From Trichostrongylus colubriformis (taxonomy: Eukaryota > Nematoda > Chromadorea > Rhabditida > Trichostrongylidae): a stretch of DNA of 64,000 bases. Shown piece by piece: positions 25,901 through 36,082 of the stretch (the first letter of the stretch is position 1; each line of letters begins with the position of its first letter). The notes below the pieces were generated by a model. It worked only from the letters and a program-made list of their open reading frames with translations. It was not told the DNA's origin and made no database searches. The position numbers and the translations under genes were made by a program. The stretch is from the NCBI GenBank assembly GCA_963978905.1, contig OZ022259.1, positions 16,218,068-16,282,067 on the forward strand. The letters are read 5' to 3'.

Positions 25901-28900
25901 GGAAGCCAAAAGTTACTGGGGCGTTATGTACGTCAGGGGTGGCGACATGTCTTTACCTACTAGGGAAGGACCCGAGGTCGAAGTGTACTGGTGGGTTTGG
26001 AAGCCCATAGCACGCGAACCAGACGTTCTCGCGCAAAACCGCAAATCCTGCCATTCTTAGGAAAGTATCTGCCTTCAGCGGGCAGGGGTTATAGGTGGGT
26101 ACGGTCTCTTAGTTTCAACCAAAGCCGATGATAGTTGGAGGTTTGTTTACAATATATACAAGCCCGTACTATCTATATATCAGGGGAGCCGAAAGTCGCT
26201 CCTCGCTACAAAGCTAGAAAACCGCTGAGCCACCCTGCGGGGGCGACGAAGCCGCCTCTACGAGGATTGGCCGGCGTCAGCCGGCCAACCCCATAGCAAC
26301 CATACGTGGATAGTTCTGCTATCCCAAACTTGGTGACGTATACGCGGTTTGATCCTCAAAGATCATATGTATAAATCAATTCTTGGTGAAAGGGACGCTT
26401 CCGAACTCTCGAAGAGACTGCTTTAAATGCTGCCGCTCCTTTTAGTGTGGCTCGTTCCCTCTCTGATTGTGCCTCACACACTGGGATCAACGGTGGGGAG
26501 GGGTTTTACTCCTCAAATTTTTGGACCGTTCTGCCCGATCTTTTTCTTCGTACCACTAAATACTTCAGTTTTCTTTTTATATCCGAATCAAATCCTGCAA
26601 CTTTTTGAAGGGTATCTGCCTTTAGTGGGCAGCGATTATGGGCGCGTATGGTATGTTTAGTTTCAACCGAAGGCGATAATAGTCGGAGGATGCAAAAGAA
26701 GGTTTGGAAAAAGCGGAAGGGAAGGATTCAAGTGAGCAGATTTCGAAATGTGTGCTCAGGTTTGATTTCACTTGACACGTGCACACAATTATTCTGCTTA
26801 TATAGACTAGAACCTGCGCTTTTCGCCTCACGACAACAGTAGTGATGTCTCCGTGTTGTACGAGAAAGGCAGTGAAATCCAATTGGACAAACATTAGGAC
26901 GACTACTTTGGCATGTCATCGGATGGAGCGAACGAGGGCTGATGAACGGCAGAAATCCATCCGGACAAACATCTGAAAAAGCGCGGAAGAAACATTACAG
27001 AAATGTTCCTTTGAATATGCTTCCTGGGTACGGTACAATTTCTTGCCTTACCGCGATGAGCCGTTCCACAACAGACCATCCTTGATGTATTCCATGAGTC
27101 GCGAACGCAGGAATAATCGTGGGGGCATGGAGTTTGCGAGCAATCGAGTGCCACACCAGTAGATGGAGAAATGAACACAGTTTCGGATACAGCACACGCT
27201 GAAGTACTATATGAATTCTCCATTGATTCCAGTGAGCTGGCTGGGTAGATGGGCTAAACCGCATACATACTTTGCAGTGCCGGCGGCAGGGTGTGACTGC
27301 GTCTTCGCCTTTGCCACCCTGTCTCGTTGCCTAGGTCGCCTCTGCACCTCTCCCTTGCCACTCTGCCACGCTGCCTGTGAACGGAGCACGCCTCATGCCG
27401 CAAAGTATGAACGCGGCCTTAGATCATCCGCTGGAAATCCCTCACCTGTACTGAGACAGAAGCTGTAGCAGACCTCCATTGAGGCAAAATTGTTCGAATT
27501 CCCTCCGCAGCCCAGAACAGAAAACGGCTGACATTGTTGCGTAGTGGAGTTGAAGAAGTATCTGAATCAATCGTGATCTCACTGCAATTCATGGCACTAA
27601 AGAGGGACATCTTGTTAAAATTCGGACATTTCTTTACGTAAACGCTGAATTGTAACGGCCTTGGACAGCTCATTGCAAGAACATACCGTGGGCCAAGCGG
27701 GACGCAGATTTTTCTGTGTGTAGGGGATTAGGAGGTTCTAGGAGGTTGGGGGTGGGGAGAGAGGACGAAACCATTTCGTTGTGCTTCGCATTACAGTAGG
27801 TTCTTTGAGCACTTAAGAGTGTGGGTGTGCCTGGAGGTCGACGGGCTAAATGGCTAGCCACTGCCAAAAGGAGAAAAACTTCCAGAATTTTTTTGAGGGG
27901 GTTCCCAGCTTCACTATTGGGCGAGTTCAGTACGTAACAAGAATTTTGCGCCTTGTTTCGGACTGTCGTCACAACAGTGTGATCACGGGTGTCAGAAATT
28001 ACCGCGTGGACCAGGGGTCCTAACTGGGTTGGGATACCCAAGTCTCTTTTCCGAGAAACCAAACCCGGCATCGTCTGAGACACATTCCAATTTTACGTCG
28101 TTCCAGTGCTCGAGGGATTGAGTTCCATGAGACGTATTGCTGCGTGATAGCCGCACTGAACTCGTGGAATAGGATTTACCAGGATCATGCGATGATATTC
28201 ACTCGGCCTCCAATCTGAAAAGGTGTCTATTTTTGAGTTCAAATGAATTCACCTCAAAACGCTTTGTCCACAGTCGTCTCCTTCGTCAGGCCGTTGTTCG
28301 CAGATGTCCTTACGTTTCGGACAACAGTAACGCACATCACCGACCGCTTGGAGCATCTGAATCAAACGCAGAGCTTCAATCATGGTTTACAGAATTACGG
28401 GAAAATTGACTCAAAGTTTTCAAAATCATATTTTTGAAAAACTAACTGGCTTCAAACATTCATAGCTGGAAGGACACTGAGCGTTGGAATGACATTCAAC
28501 GATCTCGCCGTTGGAATTTCTGTGGAACGATCCGCCACTGGGACATGAGAGCTCTTAATAAATAATACTTTAGATAAAACCAACAAGGCCTTTGATAAAC
28601 AAGTATGACACACATACCTGGTCTGGAACAGTATTCTGTGCACATTTGCTGGACAGGAAAATTGTTCGCATTTCCACCACAACCACGGAAGAGAAATGAA
28701 AGGCAAGTGTTAGTGAGGTCATCATAAAACCTTAATAACATCTTCATTCTTGGCTGAATTCTTCTAAAGCTATTTTTACCATCTCAATGACGTCGTCTGA
28801 TCGCATGCAACGCCGTCATCAGGATGAAGCATGCATATACTTTCTGAAAAATTGGACACAGTAAATACAACAAGTATATGTGGAGTACAGTAATAGCGCT

Positions 28901-31900
28901 TTGATTGGTCCCAACTTTGCACTTATAAATGTAAATGTAGGCGTGAACATTTGGTTGGCTGAGGCATTGTCTTCACTCTCGCAATCACTTACACGCTTCG
29001 GACATAGAATCGTGCAAGTGACTTCTGTTCTTGTTCAATACCTCACAGGAACTCAAACGTGGGTGCTCTACAAATGAGGTGGTGGAGGGGTACTTTTACA
29101 GGACCTCGCAAAGAAGGCATCAGTTTGGTTTCCAACATGTGTCCAACGTTCAGCGATCTCTCCTTCCCTCCTCCCAACTACAAATTTTCACAAATAATTA
29201 TTCTAAGACAAAAGGCGCTTTTTGAAGCCGAAGTTTTTTCTTCAGGGGGAGTGACCGCGAGGACTCACGGAGCTGCGTTGCGCCAACTTTTATGGGAATG
29301 CAGGAATGCAAGTAAGCTCATTCAAGAAAGACAAGCACCTTACAACCTATTTCTAGTACCTGCTGTAGGGCAACATCCATAAGTGTGACCGTCGAAATAG
29401 CACTGGTAGTTCGCTGGACATTCGTTTTCGTCACGATTCATAGAACATCGCTTTAATACTTTCCCGGTTTTCAACGCATCTCCACGAGGGCAGCGAACTT
29501 CATCTAAAAGGAAGAACTAACAGGAAGTGATCTTATCAGGGATATTGCAATTTCCGCACCTTGAACACCACCACAAGCACTATAGCAGCTGTCTATGGTT
29601 AAGAAACTGTTTGAGTTGCCGTGACAGCCTTTGTACACGAACGCTTGACATCTTAAGGACGTAGCATTGTACCAGAATCGGCGAGAAGCTGGCACATGAC
29701 ATGACACTCCTTCCCTTCGAGGTAGATTGCACAGGTCAGCTGTAACAGACGTATATGACGGTCATATACGCTTCCAAATAGCTCCGCCATTGAAATTTAT
29801 TCGGATACATGGCGCATATTACACTGGTAGCGGCGAGCAAGTAGCCTCATACTCCAAGCGGTTCTAGTGATACAGAAGGGCTATCGGGCACCTTGAGTTT
29901 CCTAACGCATACGGAGAAAGGGGCGACGGATGACTCAGCATCCAAGGTGGGCCGCGTTCACACCCAGCGACGGCAGGCGTGTCTGCGCTAGCAGGCAGCG
30001 AAGCAGAGTGGCATAGGCGGAGACGCAGAGACATGCAGCAACGCCCAGCCGTCGGCACCGCAGAGTATGATCGCGGCCTTAACACACGTTAAACCTGAGC
30101 TAAGGAGGGATGAACTGCAGGTGGGCCACTTGGACTCTGAAAAGGGAGCGGTTAAAAGCAGAAAGTGGCTCTGTTTCGCAAATTACGCAAATTATGCGGA
30201 AGATGTCCGTGAGTCGCTTCTCGGCCTTTTGGCTAAGATCAAAGTTTAGTTTAGTTTTTTGTCCGTGAGTCAAGCAGCGAAGGAGGTATGCATTATGTGC
30301 ACGATAAATCATTTCCTCCATTCTTTAATGAAATTGTTTCCAGATTTCCGCGAGTTTAGATCGGCTCATGTCCACTCCGAAAACTTTGAACAGCAATATA
30401 AACAAACTTGCTACTGGGCAGCACACTCCGTGCTGGCAAGTATGTGCCGATGGACAACGAGTGGAAGTATTGCAGAAGACTAGCGATCCGGTAAGGGATC
30501 TCAACGGTAAACCAGCTGCACACAAAGCTGAAAAACGAACATGTGGAACTATTTTAGAACAGGTAGGCAACTCGTACATGCCCGAACACTCGAGTTGGGA
30601 GCCCGCGGCTCCCTAATCTTCTCAGCGCTGAGCAATCATAACGTAACCTTCCAAATGTCAGGGGGCACGCGTCTATTCATCTGATCAATCCCTAACTTTA
30701 TCTGTCTATTGAATACCATATGTACGTACAGCCTAACAGCGCTTGCTGATGTAGTGACCCAACTCGAGTGTCTTGGCAAACACCCTGGCGACTCTTATGG
30801 TTAGTGATGTGATCAAATAATCCATTTTAAAGATCTTAATATCGAGAACACGTTACGCTAATTAAGTCACACTAATTATTCCTGCAAGTAGAAAGTAATC
30901 GCTTCCATCAAAAATAATAAAAAAAAGTGTACCGGCCCCTACGGGAACGGCACTTTCATAATTAGATTAATTCTTTTAAGTGTCGTTTTGGGTGCTATCG
31001 CAGTGAGGGGGCACCTTGTAAAACGCTGCACATCTAAGCATCCTGGAGATATCGTTGAGGGGTCAGTCTGCATATTCAGGCGTAAATTTTTTGCCTGAGC
31101 CTTAGTGTAGGAGGGAAAGGGTTCCTTTCGCTTCTATGCTTAGGTAGAAATAATGTCCATAATGAGACGCCCCCCCCCCCCCTCCCTCACTGCGATAGCA
31201 CCTCTTTTTGTAAGCGGCTGTTTTTTTTTCGATTAAAGAAGGAGCGGTGTTCACACAATAAGCAAGAGCAGTGGGAACGTAGTATAATGTGAATATGAAG
31301 TCAATGATTCATTCCAGATCAAAATGGCTCACCTGCCGAACAGAAATCATAGCAGTGATCCTTAGTTAAAAAATTGTTAAAATTTCCTCCTTGCCCAAAG
31401 AAAGCAAATGGGAAGCATGCATTTCTGCTTCTATCCCAGTACCATCTGAAAGAAGTGAAAAGGATAGAGAACGAATTACAAATGGGAAGATTTCATGGCA
31501 ATATCGACTTGCAGAGTGATTCGATACCTTGTCGTTGGCATCTGTCCTAACCGGTGGGAGCCGGCCGAGTACGGTAGCCTACCAGTTGCTAACTGGAGGT
31601 CGAAGAGTTCGGATTGTACTCCTCCCCATTCACTACAGATGAATTCTGGAATTGAAATTATGATATCAACGAGATCAGCAATGCTCCGACTTTTCGTGGT
31701 GCTCACCTCTGGTCGGACAGCACTGTTGCAACCCTCCATCCACCTGGGCACATTTAAATTGCTCCGATTCACAGGAGTCAGCTGATGTGGTACACAGGGA
31801 ACGCTGATCCTGGGTTTGTTCCTGGGAAGCGGGGACTGTTTGCGGCTGTCCTCGACTACATCCTGTAATCACACCAAATTCATTTTGTATACTTTGTACT

Positions 31901-34900
31901 TATTTACGCACCGTAACGATTGAAGGACGATGGGGCTGGCGTTAGGCAATCCCTACAGTAGGATGCGCCGCGCATTCTGGTTCCACTTAAAATCGTGGTG
32001 GCAGGTGAACGCAATTCGGTCTACACAATGACTGGCGGAGACCAGCCGATGTACAAGTCAGTGCTTTTATCCTCCCAGATGAGGCGGGTACTAATTCACT
32101 TATCCCAGAGGGACGGAAGGCTTGATTGGCCTAGACGGACGTTGATACGGCGATTGATCCCCGGACAATGAGAGTCGGAATGCGCCCCACCTATTACTAC
32201 TCCATCTCCGCTCTTTTTACTTATTCAGGACCTGGCAAATATCGTTGCGAAAACGTAAAGCTCCACGGAAACTCTTCATCATCAGATACTGTGACTCTTT
32301 CGTTAGAATCAATTTTCAGACGTAAAGTTATAGTTAACATTAGAAACTCACTTGAAACTATGCAATAAGTTTCGCAATGTTGTTCTGTGCGAAAATTGTT
32401 TGAATTACCGCCAAAACCAGAATAACTGAAAGATTTGCAAGAATGAGAGACGGGGTCATGGTACCATCGGACTGTGGCCGAAGTCTCATTTGTAGAGTCG
32501 CCTGCATCCATCGGTTGTATGCATGTCAAAGCTGAAGAGTAGTATTCAAGCAAAGCGAGCACATCTGGTAAAACCACTGCAACCTCCTCTTTTTGAAGAA
32601 ATTTGATGCAGTAATTCATTGCATGTTTCAATTGCTACTCCAAAATATTTATTCGAAACTCAAAAGACCCCTCAAAAGTCTCAAAAATTCCTTGAAATGT
32701 TCTTGCAATATTCCGGCGTTTAACGCCTTCTTCAGGCCTGAAACTGGGGTGGTTACCTAAGTATATATGATATAATTGCTTACGGTCGCGTATTTTTGGC
32801 GTGAGCCACCCTGCTGCAAGGTGGGTCACGCCAATTTCTGCACCATTCGCTGTGGCAGGGTGGGTCACGCCAAAAATATTCTGGGACGGGACCGTAAGCA
32901 ATTATATCGTATATAATTAGCTAACCACCCCAGTTTCAGACTTGAAGAAGGCGTTAAACGCCAAAATATTGCAAAAACATTTCAAGGAACTTTTGAGACT
33001 TTTGAGGGGTCTTTTGAGTTTTTTGAATAAATATTTTGGAGTCGCAATTGTTCTTAAACATTCAGATAACCATGAGACTCCGGAACAGCACAATATTTCA
33101 ATTATCATTGCTTTCATCATGTAATTACTTTCATTACTATTATTGTTATTATCGGATACAGGCATTAGAGTGGGTCAGTGGGCTTATTCGTCGCGGAATC
33201 CGCTATGTCACTTGTAATCGCAAGAACGGTAGCAACATGATAAGGCAACTATTGCTTAATTTCATTACTCAAATATTGACAGACAAAGCCTGCTGCTCGG
33301 AGGCGGAGCCCGAATTGCAAAGGTGTTTAACAGGACGCTCGAATCAGGCCAGGTCACAAGCTACATTCTGCACGTGCGAATGCGCGAAAGGATCAGCAAG
33401 CCAAATTTCGCTTTGCAGACTCGACCGACTGGGGGCGTCGAAAATATTCGATGTCTGGAGTAATACTGTAACTAGCGTCTTATTTCATGAGTAACATCCA
33501 GAACCCAACCACATACGGCGCCTTTACGCGGTAGCTCTTTCAGGACATGACGCACTTTTTTAAAAATGGTTCTTTCCATCGTATGGGGGTAATGCCCGGA
33601 ACTTATAAATGACGTCCATTTTTGAGGAGCGGCGAATAGCCCCGCATGCCACATGCGCAATTTTCTATCCTAAGGACATACACTCTGACAAAATAGCTCA
33701 ACTGAAATGTCCTATCGCTGAACAACCGAACGAGTCAGCCAAATAAAATAATGCCATATCGAAGGAAAACTCCAAGACAGCATTCATAGTTTTGAAATTT
33801 GCGGAATTGCAGAATTGCGGGACTTTCGAAAAAGCATTAGATAGGCATCGATTGGAAGAATTGCGGAATCTGCGGTATAGTGGAAATTCAGATTATGGAA
33901 TTTGCGGAAAAGCATTAAATACGTGTCGATTCTCGTTCTATAAAAAACGAGAGGCTTAGAGAAAGGAAAGGAAAGTGCGAAAATGTGGCATTTGCGGAAT
34001 TGTGGAATTGGCGGAATTGTGGAATCTGCGGAAAGGGATAAGATACGTATCGATTGGGAGTTTCGTGGAATTTGCTTTCTTGTGAAAATGCGGAATTGTG
34101 GAATTTGCGGAAAAGCACGGAATACGTATTGATTCCAATGCCACGAAGAGACTAGAGGATTAGAGAAAGGAAAGGAAAGTGCAATGTGGAATTTGCGGAA
34201 AGGGATAAGATACGTATCGATTGGGAATTTCGTGGCATTTGCGTTCTTGTGAAAACGCGGAATTGTGGAACTTGCGGAGAAGCATTAAATACGTATTGAC
34301 TTCAATGCCACGAAGAGACGAGAGGATTAGAGAAGACAAGAAGCGGGAGCTGCCTGAGTGAGTTTCTACCTTTTGAGCAGCGCATGGTCATGTCAAACAG
34401 TCTATTCTTTTTTAGAGCTGATAGTGTAAGCGGCCTCCCAAGCACGAATGGCACCCACTGCTTCTAATCGATAAATGCTGAAACAGGGCCCAGTTTCAAA
34501 TGCCATCAGTCGAACTTAACGAACCTCTAGTTGGACAACAAAATCCGCCAATGCAATCATGAACTTCTGGAAATTCATCGCAACCGATAAAGTGTCCTGG
34601 TAGCGACTAAAAATGAAAGCATCGAGTTTCAACATATCCATATAAATTCAACTCACAGACCTGTTCATCGAATAGAGAACACCTTGATGGAGTGGCGGTG
34701 TTACGATTGTAAAGCAGTGAATTACGGCCATTTGTTGGACACTCTCCTGAACAACGTCATTGTAAACACGATTTCCTGCCTACCTACAACTAAGTAAATA
34801 ATGAACAAAAGAGAAAAGGAAGAGTTACCAAGGACATGGCACACAGTCCCCTCTCTAGTTGACGAAGGTTGCGTCATTGGTGGACATTTACAAGTCGATG

Positions 34901-35339
34901 ACTGGCACCTAGTATCAGGCCACATGGCCTCACACTGTTTATCGTAGGTACATCCGGATTCTTCTGGGGAAACTTCTGAAAGAAGTGTGAAATGAAAAGA
35001 ATAATGCAGGATGGTAATGGACAAGGAGCACATGCGTGATTTATGAAAAAACTGAAAATAGCACTCAATTAAATATCCTACTCTTCCAGCAAAAATTGCC
35101 TATGGCGACATGAGTGCTGAGGCACCCGCATCGACCCTGTGAGCAATGCGCTCCAGGAACGCAATCTGCATTCACAGAGCAAAACTGACCAACCACGACA
35201 GAATCTGCAAGAACACTACGCGATTCACAACCAAACCCGTTCAAAGAAAGTGTGCAATCAACTCACCGTCTGCAGAAGAAGTGTGGAAACAGTGAATAGT
35301 AGTGAGCGCTAGAAAACAGACGGCCGCAAAAGACATCAT
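13916..35339 (-). CDS. Secreted multi-Kunitz / lustrin / EB-module protein, 30 exons, about 1,271 aa
   Basis: Predicted extracellular protein with serine-protease-inhibitor modules. Exons in transcript order: 35339-35267, 35204-35082, 34975-34829, 34746-34661, 34606-34525, 32531-32352, 31862-31707, 31645-31528, 31445-31333, 30527-30408, 29739-29560, 29503-29360, 29024-28993, 28753-28618, 28553-28447, 28356-28253, 27561-27446, 27198-27052, 26972-26814, 25822-25507, 25450-25377, 24361-24248, 23614-23520, 16770-16599, 16547-16484, 16408-16296, 16195-15961, 15908-15796, 14805-14686, 13992-13916. They sum to 3,816 nt and every junction keeps frame. The start [18 protein letters not shown] is a signal peptide with an in-frame stop upstream. 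Two EB modules follow, then lustrin-type cysteine modules (C-x-C...C-x-CC) alternating with Kunitz modules K1-K5, a run of about seven lustrin modules, K6, two more lustrin modules and a terminal EB module. Kunitz landmarks such as GCGGNANNF and GCHGNSNSF are clear. K1 and K2 lack one disulfide pair. Least certain are exons 29024-28993, 24361-24248 and the GC donor after 16484. Confidence 0.85.
14171..14210 (-). pseudogene. Partial duplicate of the last Kunitz-gene exon
   Basis: On the minus strand this reads [11 protein letters not shown] and then a stop, nearly the same as the terminal exon at 13992-13916 ([14 protein letters not shown]). Its acceptor is degraded (TTTTGAC in place of TTTCAGA). 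It lies in the last intron and appears to be a local duplication remnant. Confidence 0.6.
16484..16547 (-). other. Kunitz K6 first-half exon with a GC donor
   Basis: The exon encodes [18 protein letters not shown] and ends ATAAG followed by GCGAGC. Using this GC donor in phase 2 joins the Arg codon to RYFYD in exon 16408-16296, giving a six-cysteine Kunitz with normal spacing. The only GT alternative (GTAAG followed by GTGCAG at 16507) would delete the second cysteine and shorten the loop. Confidence 0.55.
16905..17345. repeat. Foldback repeat family A, copy
   Basis: Inverted arms surround a GC-rich centre. The left end has AAAGGAATCGTCCACGGAAA, and the right end has its inverted relative near 17325-17345. 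It lies in the 6.7 kb intron between Kunitz-gene exons 23614-23520 and 16770-16599. Confidence 0.6.
17487..17725. repeat. Dispersed repeat family B, copy 1
   Basis: A segment of about 230 bp with the order GTTCCAGTTCCATTCAGAAT, CAATTTGGCCTATACACTGA, ACAGCCGATGCATAAGTC and a terminal GAGAGTGGAGTGCGCG. Diverged copies lie at 31965-32205 and 55150-55400. The class is unknown; the reverse strand has weak B-box-like sequence. Confidence 0.55.
17790..19230. repeat. 268-bp tandem satellite, about 5.4 units
   Basis: GAAAAACGACCTGTG recurs at about 17813, 18090, 18358, 18626, 18847 and 19115. The period is 268 bp apart from one shortened unit of about 221 bp between 18626 and 18847. Units are highly similar in the middle and more diverged at the edges. 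Because 268 is not a multiple of three, the long minus-strand reading frames crossing units are incidental. It lies inside a Kunitz-gene intron. Confidence 0.85.
19320..20480. other. Intronic region, nothing assignable
   Basis: This part of the large Kunitz-gene intron contains a poly-C run at about 19405-19420 and a purine-rich tract (AAAGG/GGAGA) at about 20180-20290. A 150-codon open frame at 19462-19914 shows no family motif or splice context, and I do not call it a gene. Confidence 0.4.
20482..22034 (-). mobile_element. Tc1-family (DD34E) transposon, degenerate
   Basis: Length is 1,553 bp, flanked by TA on both sides, with perfect 30-bp terminal inverted repeats (20482-20511 and 22005-22034; outer sequence CACTGCGTTTCATATCTATA). 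A second related inverted pair lies further in (about 20656-20685 and 21829-21857, sharing GTTTCAAAACTATA), giving an IR/DR-type end. Minus-strand transposase fragments include the HTH part ([19 protein letters not shown]), [30 protein letters not shown] and [16 protein letters not shown]. Thirty-four residues separate the second Asp from the Glu, as in the Tc1 family. The fragments fall in different frames, so no intact transposase remains. It is inserted in a Kunitz-gene intron. Confidence 0.9.
23080..23410. repeat. Foldback repeat family A, truncated copy
   Basis: It shares ATTCTCACCTTTTCGAGTGA, AACATAAATAAATGGGTAAC and the terminal TTTTTCCGTGCACGATTTCT with the other family A copies. The left arm is reduced. 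It lies just 3' of Kunitz-gene exon 23614-23520 in transcript order. Confidence 0.55.
26060..26145. repeat. Repeat pair, copy 1
   Basis: A segment of about 80 bp reading GTATCTGCCTTCAGCGGGCA then TTAGTTTCAACC recurs in direct orientation at 26610-26695 with several changes. Both lie in one intron of the Kunitz gene. Confidence 0.6.
26610..26695. repeat. Repeat pair, copy 2
   Basis: Second copy of the 80-bp direct repeat (GTATCTGCCTTTAGTGGGCA). The 550 bp between the copies contain no exon I can recognise. Confidence 0.6.
30202..30269 (+). pseudogene. Retroposed U2 snRNA 5' fragment with target-site duplication
   Basis: Positions 30214-30245 match the invariant 5' part of U2 snRNA (TCGCTTCTCGGCCTTTTGGC, then TAAGATCAAAG). 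The match breaks off at a tail of TTTAG/TTTT repeats. The insert is bracketed by a 12-bp direct repeat TGTCCGTGAGTC (just before the U2 match and again after the T-rich tail), as expected for target-primed retroposition. It is too short to be a functional snRNA and lies in a Kunitz-gene intron. Confidence 0.8.
30991..31202. mobile_element. Small TIR element (MITE), about 212 bp
   Basis: The ends GGTGCTATCGCAGTGAGGGG and CCTCACTGCGATAGCACC are inverted copies, followed inward by G/C runs. There is no coding sequence. It lies between Kunitz-gene exons 31445-31333 and 30527-30408. Confidence 0.7.
31965..32205. repeat. Dispersed repeat family B, copy 2
   Basis: Diverged copy of the element at 17487-17725, with the shared order GCATTCTGGTTCCA, CAATTCGGTCTACACAATGA, CCAGCCGATGTACAAGTC and TTGATCCCCGGACAATGAGA. 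It is located in a Kunitz-gene intron. Confidence 0.55.
32629..33050. repeat. Long palindromic (foldback) element, about 420 bp
   Basis: The outer arms are inverted copies: CAATTGCTACTCCAAAATAT at the left and its complement at the right. The pairing continues through AGACCCCTCAAAAGTCTC, GGCGTTTAACGCC and the ATTGCTTACGGTC/GACCGTAAGCAAT pair. The centre has GTGGGTCACGCC repeats. It lies about 98 bp upstream of the K1 exon in transcript order. Confidence 0.85.
33790..34340. repeat. Degenerate short-period repeat tract
   Basis: Iterated GCGGAATTGTGGAATTTGCG-like motifs alternate with GATACGTATCGATTGGGA-like and AGAGGATTAGAGAAAGGAAA-like blocks, including a larger duplication (about 33950-34150 versus 34150-34330). 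There is no coding capacity. It is part of the 2 kb intron between Kunitz-gene exons 34606-34525 and 32531-32352. Confidence 0.7.
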
Positions 35340-35633
35340 CAGAGCATTCGTTCATCAAGGAATGTACAAATAAGCATCTGCGATCTAGTCGGGTAGACTG
35401 TGTAGTCCGCAAGAGGTCAACAGCTCTTCAAGTGAGCATAAGAAGCGTCGTACCACGGTAGGTGCTAATGACCCATTAGTGACATCCAATATTTGCTCAA
35501 GAAAACGAGGAAGAAGAAAGTGCGGGTGCAGGCGAAGAACATTGGAAAATCGTTATGAAGCGTGTGGAATCTGTATAAGGAACACACGATTCTCCAATGC
35601 TTCTCATCTACACTCATACATCAGCAAAACTTT

Positions 35634-35706
35634 TGACCCTCGCAGGACTCGAACCTGCAATTTTCAGGTTCGAAGTGCGACGGCTCAACCAGCCAGCCAT
35701 CCCAGT
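35634..35706 (-). pseudogene. tRNA-Arg-derived edge copy (1)
   Basis: Leftmost unit. The T arm and B box are intact, but the anticodon arm, D arm and 5' acceptor half are heavily substituted (AATTTTCAGGTTCGAAGTGC on the plus strand), so no cloverleaf forms. Confidence 0.8.
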
Positions 35707-35815
35707 TTCGTCATTAGTTCGAGTCATCTCTGATCCTTTTTTGGAAAGCCGGGAATCGGTATGCAGAACCTATGATTTTTGAATGCCGATCACTCTCATA
35801 CATAAGCAAAACTTT

Positions 35816-35888
35816 CGACCCTGGCAGGACTCGAACCTGCAATCTTCGGATCCGAAGTCCGACGCCTTATCCATTAGGCCACAAGGCC
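35816..35888 (-). tRNA. tRNA-Arg(UCG) copy 2
   Basis: Body matches the 73-nt consensus; first intact unit from the left. Confidence 0.92.
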
Positions 35889-36009
35889 AGCCGTCACAGT
35901 GTCGTCAACAGTTCTAGTCATCTCTGATCCTTTTCTGGAAAGCCGGGAATCGGTATGCAGAACCTATGATTTTTGAATGCCCATCACTCCCATACATAAG
36001 CAAAACTTT

Positions 36010-36082
36010 CCACCCTGGCAGGACTCGAACCTGCAATCTTCGGATCCGAAGTCCGACGCCTTATCCATTAGGCCACAAGGCC
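36010..36082 (-). tRNA. tRNA-Arg(UCG) copy 3, C72G
   Basis: C72G breaks the first acceptor pair (G1 opposite G72). Confidence 0.8.

Noticed and set aside
27590..27673. Cysteine-bearing segment ([19 protein letters not shown]) as a Kunitz-gene exon
   Set aside because: No donor in a compatible phase was found, and exons 28356-28253 and 27561-27446 join directly into a normal six-cysteine Kunitz domain.
28120..28215. Minus-strand frame [17 protein letters not shown] as a Kunitz second half
   Set aside because: It enters in the wrong phase after the upstream exon and lacks the Kunitz cysteine and GGN pattern.
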